This document shows positions 23,267-33,068 of a stretch of 42,893 nt of DNA, piece by piece. A program made the position numbers and the translations under genes. The stretch lies in the NCBI GenBank assembly GCA_011947345.1, contig JAAVTG010000026.1, forward strand, positions 1 through 42,893, given 5' to 3'. Under the pieces are notes generated by a model. It did no database searches and was not told the origin of the DNA. It worked only from the letters and a program-made list of their open reading frames with translations. Positions within the stretch are counted from its first letter, which is position 1. Every line of letters begins with the position of its first letter. The stretch is from Phytophthora quininea (lineage: Eukaryota > Oomycota > Peronosporomycetes > Peronosporales > Peronosporaceae).

Positions 23267-24571
23267 ATGACCTTCAGCGACACGCTCAGTCCGTTTGGGC
23301 CGATCCACTTGTCATGTACCGACACCGTGTGGCTGCAAGAACTGGTGCGGTTACTCGTTCATGAGCACGTGTTGAGCTACGAGCAGCACGTGCAGAATCA
23401 CCGTCGACTGGATGCATCCCGATGGAAGCTAAACACCAAGCGCGGGGATTTGGAGGTCTATTCGCAGCAGCCGCTACGTCACCGGAGGAAAAACAGCAGC
23501 GCGGGCGAGCGCGGGGTACGACGAAGGTTGTTTACGAATGCGGAAGACACCGAGGTGGGGGCAGCTCTGGCGGAAATGCCGACCTTGCTGCTTGTGGGAA
23601 CGCTCGAAGGCTCCTTGAACGACGTCATGTACGGGGTGCTGAACCCGACCGCCGACTCGATGCGCGTGAAATCTTCGTACGTCGGGGATAAGTTTGCCGC
23701 CTGCGCCGTCCTAGCAACGCTGGACAAGCCGTCGCGGAGCGAGCCGTTCCGATCGCAGACACTCAAGTGGTTCGAAGGCGACCACCCGTACATCTTCCGT
23801 CCGATCGTCAAGAACCGGGACTTTGTCTTCATGGAGGCCACAGGCTTCACAGAGCTCAGCGACGGAGAACGAGTCGGCTACCACGTCATGCACTCGGTGA
23901 CGTTTCCCGGCGCGAGACCCGTCAACGGGAACATCCGAGCGCACATGGCAGTGTGCGCTTTCTATCGCCAGCAAAGCAACGGAGTTATCGAGGTGTTTAC
24001 CAAGACGACAGCGAACCCTGGCGGACACGTCGCACCGGCCATCGCTGTCAAGTACGGGGCAATCGCGCTTCTCTCTGCACAAAACTTAGTGGACTGCGCT
24101 CTCGCGAAGAAGTTCGTGTGGGTCCTGGCACGCCGACGACGTTCGACATCGTCGACAAGTACTAGCACCAGCACCAGCACCAGCAGCACGTCAAGCTCTC
24201 GTAGCAGGAGAAGCACGCTCCCATCCGCAAGCGATCGCTCGTGCTTCACCTGCGGAGAGAGCGTCTCCTCTCTGCTGGGCAGCAGAAGTGACGTGTGCGC
24301 ACTGTGCTGCCGGTCGATTTGTTCGTCGTGCAGGGTGAAAAAGGAGCTGAGCTCTATCGCCTGGGACGGCAGTTTGATGAAGCTCAAGCTGCGCTTCTGT
24401 GGCTCTTGCATCAGCGACGTTGGGCAAGTGGACGCTCGAGCGGTTGCTTGCGACGAGTTCCGATCGGATCAATCCGATTCCAGCCACCACAGTCTCACGG
24501 CACACCTCGAAGGTTTGACCGCGTCCGATCCGAACGTCGTGGTGCTCCGTCCGAGCGCTCTGAGCTCCTAG
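23267..24571 (+). CDS. START-domain protein with FYVE-like zinc finger, copy 3
   Basis: This is an intact 434-aa frame from the ATG at 23267 (MTFSDTLSPFGPIHLS). It contains SRWKLNTKRGDLEVYSQQ, an Arg/Lys-rich insert, then the START core (LLLVGTLEGSLNDVMYG, KNRDFVFMEATGF, GERVGYHVMHSVTFPGA, FYRQQSNGVIEVFTK). A linker of alternating Ser and Thr encoded by a microsatellite follows. The zinc module is CFTC, CALC, CSSC, CGSC, without HHCR. The tail is acidic and Ser/His-rich. It is tandem with copy 4 on the plus strand, and the two share more sequence with each other and with copy 2 (GYH-MHSV) than with copies 1 and 5. This suggests local duplication. Confidence 0.87.
   Translation: MTFSDTLSPFGPIHLSCTDTVWLQELVRLLVHEHVLSYEQHVQNHRRLDASRWKLNTKRGDLEVYSQQPLRHRRKNSSAGERGVRRRLFTNAEDTEVGAALAEMPTLLLVGTLEGSLNDVMYGVLNPTADSMRVKSSYVGDKFAACAVLATLDKPSRSEPFRSQTLKWFEGDHPYIFRPIVKNRDFVFMEATGFTELSDGERVGYHVMHSVTFPGARPVNGNIRAHMAVCAFYRQQSNGVIEVFTKTTANPGGHVAPAIAVKYGAIALLSAQNLVDCALAKKFVWVLARRRRSTSSTSTSTSTSTSSTSSSRSRRSTLPSASDRSCFTCGESVSSLLGSRSDVCALCCRSICSSCRVKKELSSIAWDGSLMKLKLRFCGSCISDVGQVDARAVACDEFRSDQSDSSHHSLTAHLEGLTASDPNVVVLRPSALSS
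24163..24190 (+). repeat. CAGCAC microsatellite coding for alternating Ser-Thr
   Basis: About four copies of a 6-bp AGCACC/CAGCAC unit lie between the START core and the zinc module of copy 3. The linker in this position varies in length and composition between the five paralogues, so the repeat probably drives linker length change. Confidence 0.8.
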
Positions 24572-24938
24572 CCCAGGAAAAATGAAATTTGATAATCATG
24601 TCACGATGGCAAACCGCCGGTCTTCTTGTTCGAGACGCTCTGCCTCTGCCAGCTCGCCTGAGTAAAACTTTCGTGATTGCCCACCGAGATTTGAGCCGAG
24701 CTCTTGGTCCCGCCAACGTGGACCGAAAAGACCCCACCGAGCTCGCAAAATTGCACCGAGCAGTGTCAACGGCAACCGTCGATCCATCGCGGTCTTGCCA
24801 ATTGATCGCGTCCCGTTCACAGTTGCCTCACGATCGGCGTGGAAAGTGCTACGCCAGGAGCGATTGCTTCGGTACCTTCCCGCTGTCGTGTGTACATTTC
24901 GTAGCTCTCTACGGCCCGACCAGTTAGTCTCAAATTCG
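24572..24938. other. Intergenic region between START copies 3 and 4
   Basis: This 367-bp region between two plus-strand genes presumably contains the copy 4 promoter. The copy 4 frame stays open upstream to a TTG at 24795, but those 48 residues have no counterpart in the other copies, so they are not annotated as coding. Confidence 0.5.
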
Positions 24939-26146
24939 ATGGCGAGCACCAGCAATGGCAGCCCCTTCATGCCATTTACACTCTCGCATGACGATGCAGC
25001 CTGCCTGAAGCGACTCGTTGGTGTTCTCGTGGGCCACCAAGTGGAGAGCTACGAGAAGTACCTCCTCCAAGATCTAGAGCGTCTCGATAGTCAGCGATGG
25101 AAGTTGGTTCAGCAGCGAGACAATGTGCGAGTGTTTTCCGAGCTACAGCGAGACGCCAACCCAAGTCATCCCGAAGACGACTTGGACTCGACAGACACGC
25201 CTCGAATGTTGGTCACCGGTCAAATGGAAGGCTCGCTGGACGACGCCATGTACGGCGTGATGACTCCGACGCTCGCGTCAATGCGACTCAAGTACTTTTA
25301 CACGAACGACATGCTGGCCAACGGCGCCGTCCTGGACACGATCGAGATGCCGTCCGAAGAGGATCCATTCGAGTCGCTGACGGTGAAATGGGTCGAAGGC
25401 TACCGCCCTCCGGTGCTTGGCACCGTCGTCAAGAACCGCGACTTCGTCTACATGGAAGCGACGGGTTTCTCCAAGCTCAGCGATGGCGAAGTGGTCGGTT
25501 ATCATCTGATGCACTCGGTGCATTTCCCACAGACACCCGAGGTCCATGGCAATATCCGCGCCACAATATCGACCTGCGAGTTGTATCGGCAGCGAAATCA
25601 CAGCGCGGTGGAAGTTTTCGGAGAGAACTCGTTCACTCCAGGGGGCAACTTACCCCGAAGCCTTGCGATCAAGTACGGTGCAGTCGCGCTCAGCTCGGTG
25701 AGGAAGTTGGTCCGCTGCGCTCACCACAAGAAACTCGCGTGGCTGCTTCAGGTCCGCGACCCCGGTCCGAACAGCTCGGTGATCTGTGGCGAGGCCAAGT
25801 GCATCGGATGCGGCCACAAGCCTGGCTTCTTTGTCAACGGAATCGGAGCGTGCTCGTTATGTCGACGGGCGTTGTGCTCGAACTGTAGATTGAAGATAGA
25901 GCTGGGGTTCATCGGGTCTATGGACGAGTTTGTACGACGCAAGTTGTGGTTTTGCTCGTATTGTTCGAGCGATGCGACTCGGACAGACCCCGCTTGGTCG
26001 TGTGTTCGGAATACACCGATTCGCGCGTCATGTTGCCCACTCCGTGGGGCAGCTTCCCCACCAGCACAAGTTCTCGAACGAACTCGGAGCGCAGCGACGA
26101 CTGGAGCTCGCAGGATGCCAAGAATTATCGCAACCTCCTGCCATAA
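24939..26146 (+). CDS. START-domain protein with FYVE-like zinc finger, copy 4
   Basis: This protein has about 402 aa from the ATG at 24939 (MASTSNGSPFMPFTLS). It shows SQRWKLVQQRDNVRVFSE, the START core (MLVTGQMEGSLDDAMYG, KNRDFVYMEATGF, VVGYHLMHSVHFPQTPEV, YRQRNHSAVEVF) and the zinc module CIGC, CSLC, CSNC, CSYC without HHCR. A one-base C loss at the C4 run 25989-25992 would shift the tail. With the extra C the protein ends at 26144-26146 with a Ser/Thr-rich tail. Without it, an unrelated Arg-rich tail runs to 26162. The first reading gives a tail of the same style as copies 1 and 5, so I prefer it. The gene converges on copy 5 with a 78-bp gap. Confidence 0.85.
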
Positions 26147-26224
26147 AAGTCTGCCAAACTAACCAAAGTCTAAAGTAATGCAGATTGAAGCACTTTCAAT
26201 TCGATACATTCACTGGAATTCATG

Positions 26225-27424
26225 CTAACCGGAATCGGAGGACGATGTGATGGAGAAGTCGCTACCCGATCGCTGATACAGAGCGCGCTTGTTGGTAGCC
26301 AGCACCTGGTCACGCGCGACTTGCAGTGCACTGATCCCGAGCGCTTCCTTGATACACTTAGGGCAGAAGGTGACCTTGCGCTTCTCGTACTTGAGGTTTG
26401 GCTCCATGAACGTCAGCAGCTTGCGGACTCGACAGGACCGACACACGACGTTGAAGCAAAGTTTGCACGTGCCACGAGTCGTGCTCAGTTTGCCCAAGCG
26501 GTTGCGGGTGGTCGGCGTCGAGCAACTAACACAGACACTGTCGCCGCATCTTGTCCCCATCTGCTTCTTCTCGGCGTTGCGGTACTGCATGATCCACGCC
26601 AGCTTCTTCATTTCGCCACAGTGAGCGTAATCTGTGCACGCCAAGAGCATCGACGCCACCGGGTGCAGTAGGAGCGTCTTCACTACACCACCATTGGGGT
26701 CACACGCACCAGTCGCGTACATTTCGACCGACATGTCCTTGTCCTGACGGAAGAAGGCGCACAGGTGGCAATTGCCGCGGACTAACCCGGACAGCTCCGG
26801 AGCTTGAGGCAACGCGATAGAGTGCTGGATATGGTAGCCGATACGTTCGCCGCTATCTGTCTTCAAGATGCCGGTCGCCTCCATATAGACAAAGTCACGG
26901 TTCTTGACCAAACTGGTCGAACCGAGCGGCAAGTCCAGCTGCATCCACTTGAGCACGAGCGATTGCAGCGGGTCCTCTGGTGTCGGTCGCGTGATGGTGT
27001 CCAATACTGCAGCACTGCTGATGTCGTCAATGTAGGAAGCTTTGAGTCGCATCAGCTCCAACGTCGGACTGATGACCCCGAACATGACGTCCTCCAACTT
27101 GCCGACGATGGAGCCTTCGCAGAGTATAATGGGCATCTTGGACGTGTCGACGATCTCGTCGTCTGTTCCGTTTGCTTTGGCTTCCCGTCGCTCGCTTTTC
27201 GACGGCTTGGACTCCCGTTCCGAGTAGAGACGCACATTGTCCTTGGCCTTAAACAACTTCCACCGGTTCGTGTCCACCTGACGCGTCTCGCCCGCGAGAT
27301 ACGCGTTGTAGTTGGGGAGGTGCTCCTCGATGAAGGCTGGCACCAGCGCCTGCAGTTCGGCCTTATCGCTTACCGATAACTCCAGGCTGGGGAACAAGTT
27401 CTGGATGAACCGGTCCCTGGCCAT
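26225..27424 (-). CDS. START-domain protein with FYVE-like zinc finger, copy 5
   Basis: This is an intact 399-aa frame from the ATG at 27424 (MARDRFIQNLFPSLELS). It shows TNRWKLFKAKDNVRLYSERE, the START core (MPIILCEGSIVGKLEDVMFG, KNRDFVYMEATGI, GERIGYHIQHSIALPQAPEL, FFRQDKDMSVEMY) and a C-terminal zinc module (CVSC, CKLC, CRSC, CPKC) without HHCR. The tail SDFSITSSSDSG resembles SDYSFASSSGSE in copy 1, so copies 1 and 5 are closest to each other. The frame remains open for 134 codons upstream but without family similarity, so the internal ATG is chosen. Confidence 0.87.
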   Translation of the reverse strand: MARDRFIQNLFPSLELSVSDKAELQALVPAFIEEHLPNYNAYLAGETRQVDTNRWKLFKAKDNVRLYSERESKPSKSERREAKANGTDDEIVDTSKMPIILCEGSIVGKLEDVMFGVISPTLELMRLKASYIDDISSAAVLDTITRPTPEDPLQSLVLKWMQLDLPLGSTSLVKNRDFVYMEATGILKTDSGERIGYHIQHSIALPQAPELSGLVRGNCHLCAFFRQDKDMSVEMYATGACDPNGGVVKTLLLHPVASMLLACTDYAHCGEMKKLAWIMQYRNAEKKQMGTRCGDSVCVSCSTPTTRNRLGKLSTTRGTCKLCFNVVCRSCRVRKLLTFMEPNLKYEKRKVTFCPKCIKEALGISALQVARDQVLATNKRALYQRSGSDFSITSSSDSG

Positions 27425-28226
27425 GATCACCTGAGTGTTGTGTGTGTTGGGCCGAGGATGTGGAAATGGGATCGACTGGAGGATGCACTCGCCCTGCCTG
27501 CTTGGGTTCCTCCAGGTCAGGCGTTTGGTGTCAGCGGTTGCACTTGTTGACTGCTGTCTTCTACCGTCGGAAGACGTAGGAAAAAGGAGGCCTGGAATTT
27601 GCCGTTCGGATGAGTCCGAAGCCTGCGGCTGGTGGCGTGCCGGACCGCAGAGGTGAAAGACGCTGCGGTGCTTTTCTTCCGGATCGGCAGTCCTGTTTTC
27701 TATGTCGGTCAGGCGCTGTGTATACCAAGTGCCTCGAATTAGTCGACCGTAAACTCGACAACACGTTTGGATCTTCGCGCGCGTGTGGCTAGCGGGGACT
27801 TCAGTCGAACACTCGACACACAACACGACACGCTAACGACGTTTGACCCGGTTGCTTTCTTGAAGCACGGGGCTCAAACGGTGGAGCTTGTTAGTGGTAC
27901 GTCGGCCTCGCCGTCTGGGAGGTTGTCGTGGCGTTTGTTACAGCGTCTTGGATCCCACGCTCAAGTGCAGCTCCTGCGCAACTGAGCAATGAGTTTATGG
28001 CGTGTTCAAGCAATGTAACGTCGACGAGGAAACGAGAGCTAGTCGTCCCGTATTTTAAAGCAAGGCGATGTGAGGCCCCTACGCAAACAACACGCATACA
28101 CCACAACACTGTGAACTTCACGATCAAGGTTGTTGACCTCGAAAAACATGGCTATTTATCGCAATGATTGCACCATAATGTTTGTAAATACCTTTTGTAT
28201 ACACACATTTTGCTTATTTGACCAGC
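27425..28226. other. Divergent intergenic region
   Basis: This is 800 bp between START copy 5 (minus) and the chaperone-like gene (plus), presumably holding both promoters. Short frames are present on both strands with nothing recognisable. An AT-rich stretch before the ATG at 28227 is the likely core promoter or 5' UTR of the plus-strand gene. Confidence 0.45.
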
Positions 28227-28977
28227 ATGGCCGACATCCTCGCCGCGCGGGTCTTCCTCGCCTTCGACGACTTCTCCCTGGCCGGCAGGCGTACGTCTCC
28301 TCTGCGTAGCTACGTGTACGCCGCCCCCACCTAAACCACTCTGTCTTGTACGACTGTAGACGTCCTCCGCTTCGCCAGCACCCACGGAGTGCAAGCCCAA
28401 GACGTGTCCAGATCCGCCGTCGCCACCTTATTCCCGGATCTGTCTGATTGTATCGCCATCAAGCGGACTGCTAACATTGCGTTTGTGACGGTCAAGTCGT
28501 CCGCACTGACGCCGGATCAGCGCTGGCAGTTTGCAGACGCCTTCGTCAATGCGTTGGACCAATGCCACGTGCAGGAGCTGGCGGTTCTAGCGGCGCTGCA
28601 TCTTCCCTACGCCCAGGATAACGTGTGCCAATACACTTTAAACTCGGATGCAACGTCCGATAATAGCGAAGCGGGGCTGCCGCTGGCAGACCCGAAATGG
28701 GACGTCAAGGACCCGTTCTTGGCTCCGTTGCTGCATCTGATCAAGGTCGAGAGGTTCCCGAGAACGCACTTGCTGCTGGCCAAGGGCTACAAACCTGGAC
28801 GAGACTTGTCCGGAACGTACGACGCAGTGGACGCGTTGGCGAGCTCTGCAGATTTTCACCAAACAGCAAGTGACGGTGGATGCGGACGAGATGCAGCGCC
28901 AACTGCCTCGGCTTTTGGCCAAGGAGAAGGTGAAAACTGCCGAGAACAACGAGCACCTGACGCTGCTCTACCATTAG
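28227..28977 (+). CDS. Tentative proteasome assembly chaperone 1 (PSMG1-like)
   Basis: This is a two-exon gene. Exon 1 is 28227-28290 (MADILAARVFLAFDDFSLAG), the intron is 28291-28359 (GTACGT..TGTAG), and exon 2 reads on in frame (HVLRFASTHGVQAQDVSRS). A frame break lies at 28845-28847, where TCT should probably be TCTCT. With that repair the protein runs to 28977 (LQIFTKQQVTVDADEMQRQL, ending LTLLYH), about 227 aa. The blocks VQELAVLAALHLPY and DPFLAPLLHLIKVERFP, followed by a hydrophobic strand, KGYKPGRDLSGTYDAVDAL and LQIFTK, resemble the C-terminal half of PAC1, which helps build 20S proteasome alpha rings. The match is judged by eye and weak, so another small cytosolic protein is possible. 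Confidence 0.55.
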
Positions 28978-29088
28978 ACCAAGGCGGGTAATGGCAACTT
29001 GAACGAGTGATGCCAATGGAAATGCAGTTGATAGTTAGCTAGCTCTGGTACTTCTACGGCGGAGATCTCGAGGCTGGAGCAGGAGTTA

Positions 29089-31937
29089 CTAGTTTTCGAC
29101 GCTGGTGGCCGGCGCTCCGTTGCCTGTCGGACCTATGACCACCCCACGTTGCTTGTTGTCAACAGGAGGTGCAGGCGAATCGCGGGACAACCCGCGAGCC
29201 TCCTGGACGAGGTGGAAGCGGTGGCGCAAGAAGGCCATCTCCAGCTCGCCTCGCAGCATCTCAGCCGGGTAGTCCTCGTGCACCGTGGCCCACGTGCCTA
29301 CAAGAGCCATAAAGATGCGCGAGTCCAAGAAGTCGGGCACCACGACGTTCCGCATGTGGTCGTAGCACTCGTTCTCGACCTCGTCGAAAGACGTTCGGCA
29401 CGCGACCTCGAGCTGCATCTCGACGCGTTTACGCAGCGCTGGAGCGAGCGGAATGGGCGACCGCGGGTTGGTCGGGTTCAGGTACTTGTCGTAGATCTTC
29501 TTAGCCGAACGAAGCACGATCTGGTAGCTCGGTAGACGTCGGTAGTGCTCGATCTCCTCCCAGAGCATGAGGTTCTCGGAGCAGTGCTGGAAGTCCAGGA
29601 ACTTGCGGAAGGCCTGCATACACCCTGGATACGTCAAGAAGACGTCGAGGTGGCATAGCTCGAGCTTGCCTGCTTTTGCGGCCTGATCCACACCAGCGAG
29701 GTGGGCGTCTGCTGGTGTCGACTTGCTGTCTCGACGCAGGTCTTTATAGTAGTTGGACTTGACGAATCGCGGCAAGGAGTCCTGGAGCATACCATGACGC
29801 ACGCGGTTCGCAATCTTCTTGAACATGTCGACACTCGGATTCGAGAGCCGCATGTAGACCTCGTCACGCATGGCTGCGCTCATGTCCACCTGCAGTCGCG
29901 CACTGGGCATCATGTACTTCCTGTAGATCTTCTTGGCGGAATGCTGGAGGAACTCGATGCCTGGCAGCAGCTTAAAGTCCTCCACTTCTTCGCAGAACGC
30001 CAGCAATGGGTCCACTCCTCGTCGAGTCATGAACTGCTTGAAGTATTTCTTAGCAAACGGATCGCTCAGCAGTAAGCTGAGTTGCTGGTGCGGCGTCAGC
30101 TTCTGGTCATCCTCGAACTTTTTGATGGACTTGCGACGAGCTTGGCCGCCTCGAGCCCCGTCGGAGAATTCAAGTGGGATGAGCTTCTCAACCGGGTAGT
30201 GCATGGCGGCGTCGATGAGCTGGAATTCTGCGAGGGCGTCTAGCTTCTGGTGGAGGACTTCGCTTTGCTCGAACCGGTTCACCCGCCGCTGAATTTGCTT
30301 GATGTCGGGCTTGAGCTCTATCGAGTGCTCCAGATAATCTTTCGAGCGGCAGAAACCCGGCCAAATGTCGTCGCTGATGCGGTTGAAGACATTCACCTGG
30401 ACTTCGTAGAACAGCTTGGGGATCAGCGCTCCTTTGTTGTCCACTACCTCGTGGATCTCACGTAACGCTCCGTTCTCTCCTAGACCTGTGATAAAGTTCT
30501 TAGACAATGGAGAGCAGTATCGATCGTAGATCTTCCGCGTCTTGTTGACCACGAACGACAAGTTGGGCAGGCGTTTGCAGTCTTCGACCTCCAAGTAGAA
30601 GAGGAGGTTTTCGAGCGCCAGAGCCTCCATGCAGAAGGTCTTGAGGAAGCGCAACTTGGCTGGGTGGGCTAAAATGCCCAACAGCGAGTAGTCTTCGGCT
30701 TCTTCGGTGCCTTCCATGATGTTAGCAGCTACCGTTCCAGTCGCCGAAGCAGCTTCGAGTGGAGTCAAACCGCTGTTGGAGACTGGACCAGGTGCGTTTG
30801 GAAAGGTTGGCGCGCAGAAGTCCTGCATCTTTTTAAACAGTTTGCTCTCACGGAAGCGCGGATACACGGATTTTTCCAGTGCGATGAAGCAAATTTGTTG
30901 TGCTGGAGCGTAGATCCCTGCCGAGATGTTGTCACCTTCGAGAGATTTCTCGATATCCAGCAGCATCTGAGCTGTCACGCACACTGGCGACGGAGCTTCC
31001 GGCGAGAGAAATTTGTCGTAAATCTTGCGAAGGCGACGGTGAGTGTACGAGTGCGACGGCAAGTGCTGCAGCTCGTCGATTTCGACCCAGAACCGCAGCA
31101 TATCTGCACCGTTGGGGATATTACTGTCCTCGGCATACTTGAGGATCATCTTGAGCGTGGTCGGGTCCGTCAGCACGTCTGTGGTAAATACGGGCGTAAG
31201 GTTCTGGACTAGATCGAGCGCGAGTCGAGAGGTGCCAACGGCCCGACCAAAGCCTTTCTCACCGGTAACAGCAACGATCCCGCCGATCGCGGTGCGGTCA
31301 TTGTGGCCGACTTCATCAGGCACAGCTTCACGGACAGCGACGGGAGGAGCTTCATCGTGAGAGACGTCTTCACACGACGATTCGTTGGGTGATAGGGGCA
31401 GAGTCGCCTCGATGGTCTGCTCCCTGTTCTCAGCAGAGGTCATCACGGACGCCAATGTCGCTGCATCCAGCAGCGAGCTCGATCGTGCTTGGAGATTCGC
31501 ACTTGTCAACTGGAGACGAGCAAAAGTGGAGTAAGTTTCAACGCCTCAGCACAACGGAGATGATGGTTGCGGCCGAACTACCTCTGGGTGCTCGCTGTCG
31601 TGCTCCGATTCACTGTGGATCGAGTGCACTTCCGTCACTTGAGACTCGTCTAGTTCTGGTGAAGAAGCAGTATCGGTCGGTAACTTGGCAGCAGATTGAG
31701 AGTTTGTCGCGAGTCGGATCGCAATCAGGTCGCGAACACTGCGGAAGATCTCTTCTTGGGAGTCGCCTGCAGCGAGTCGACGGTCGTACTCGTTCTTCGT
31801 CTAATCCAAACGCAAAGCATGTTGAGTTTCGTCATAAATAGCGATGCAAACGCCGCAAGTTATTGACTTACCTCTCGGACGATTTCGGGCCCGTCCGGGT
31901 CCAGTGCGTAGATATCCACCGACGCCGCGGCTCCCAT
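29089..31937 (-). CDS. Four-RGS-domain protein with N-myristoylation motif
   Basis: This is a regulator of G-protein signalling of about 901 aa in three exons. Exon 1 is 31872-31937, exon 2 is 31582-31800 and exon 3 is 29089-31509. The introns (GTAAGT..TTAG and GTAGTT..CCAG) keep the frame. It starts MGAAASVDIYALD, which fits the N-myristoylation rule (Gly2, Ser6). Four RGS boxes follow, each with a helix ending in E-(I/V)-(D/E)-x-x-x-x-LP: at about residues 205-330 (MLRFWVEIDELQHLP), 370-490 (LLFYLEVEDCKRLP), 575-690 (LLAFCEEVEDFKLLP) and 720-845 (LMLWEEIEHYRRLP). Each is followed by a KIYDKY-type segment. RGS domains speed GTP hydrolysis by G-alpha subunits. There is no kinase, DEP or seven-helix segment. 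Tandem RGS proteins occur in oomycetes, but the client G-alpha is unknown. Confidence 0.88.
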
Positions 31938-32146
31938 TTCTGCTGCCTGGGGGTCGACGTTAAGTCGATCGCCTTGCAGCCGCTACCGGTTCCCTGGCGA
32001 GTTGTCTGGCGGTGCTACCGGCGGCAAAAATGGCCCGCCGCAAAGGAGGAGGTTGAAACACTCGCGGCCTGGAGGCTAATTACGGCCGCCGCATGCTCCA
32101 GCGCAGTTGACGGGCTATAGATAACCTGACCGATGGTTGTTTTTGC

Positions 32147-32153
32147 TATAAAT
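32147..32153 (+). promoter_or_regulatory. TATA-like box
   Basis: TATAAAT, followed by a purine-rich stretch, lies in a gene-free divergent region. TATA boxes are uncommon in oomycete promoters, and no gene starts within 130 bp downstream except a 13-codon frame at 32289. The role is open. Confidence 0.3.
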
Positions 32154-32314
32154 GGGAGGGAGGGCGCTAGCCTTCCTCTCGCTGTGACGGCCACCACACT
32201 TAGCTCTCCACACGCCGGAAATGCGTTTGCTGTTCGCGTCCTGCGGCGAGCGGAACCCACAATATATACCCACATTAAGCAGAGCGTTATGTCGCCTCGA
32301 CTAACTTTACTCGA

Positions 32315-32336
32315 ACGTCAACAAACATGTTGACGT
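32315..32336. repeat. Perfect 9-bp inverted repeat with 4-nt loop
   Basis: ACGTCAACA and TGTTGACGT flank AACA. The arm contains a TTGAC(G/T) core, which in plants binds WRKY proteins and includes ACGT. No function can be assigned from sequence. Confidence 0.5.
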
Positions 32337-33068
32337 CGAAAGTGGCTACACTTGAGAACTGAAGCACGCAAAACGCACTTGCTGCTTGGTGGCCGAAGCT
32401 GGCATGGCCGGTGGTGATCTTCGACGCGTTCCCCGTTGCTCGGAGCGGGCAATAGAAGCCCACACACTTTTTCGACATTAGAAAATGAGCTACTCAAGTT
32501 GACGTATCAGCAGGAGCCGTTTCGCCAAGTCGCTTTTACCTGAATCCAAAGTGCTGCTTGGGCTCCCGGAAGTCACCGATGCTGCCACCGACGCCGTTAA
32601 ACGCAACGCAATGCGCCGCGCAAACCATTTGCTTGAGTTGGAAAGGCTGCTATGAGCTCCGGACGTTGAAGCCCACATGGCTCAATACCTACGCCTTTCA
32701 CAGCGGAAGCGTGAATATGGGGGCTCTCCAGCCACACTCTCCCATCCACAGACTGAATCGATGTCCACCATCGTGGGCCTCTCACCACCGCCAGCAGCTC
32801 GTTGCCCTGCGACCGAACGAGAGGCACTGCACGCATTGCCAGTTTACATAAACCCCACACAAATCGAGGTACCAGGTGTCCCAACTGCAACACACCATCA
32901 CGCGTCCAGCTCTCTGAATCAAATCGCAAAGTCAGTCGCGGACCTCTCCATTGACGAGAAGCAAAGCGAAGGAAGGCGGCCGCTTCTCCAACCAGCATTG
33001 GCGTCCTCTTGGCGTACTCCCGTCCACTGATTGCGCGCACTCCTGTCCGCTCCGTCCACTTGTCCACC

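Larger units (their letters stand above)
31938..33068. other. Divergent region between the RGS and PX-RING genes
   Basis: This 1.1-kb region holds the promoters of two divergent genes. A TATA-like box lies at 32147-32153 and a perfect hairpin at 32315-32336. A plus-strand ATG frame at 32677-33030 (117 codons, MAQYLRLSQRKREYGG) has no recognisable domain and could be 5' leader or an upstream ORF of the PX-RING gene. Long minus-strand frames here are shadows. Confidence 0.4.

Noticed and set aside
24795..24938. N-terminal extension of START copy 4
   Set aside because: It opens at a TTG, has no counterpart in the four paralogues, and an ATG at the expected place is available.
27425..27826. 134-codon N-terminal extension of START copy 5
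   Set aside because: No family similarity and no ATG at its beginning in a good context. The ATG at 27424 matches the start of the other copies.
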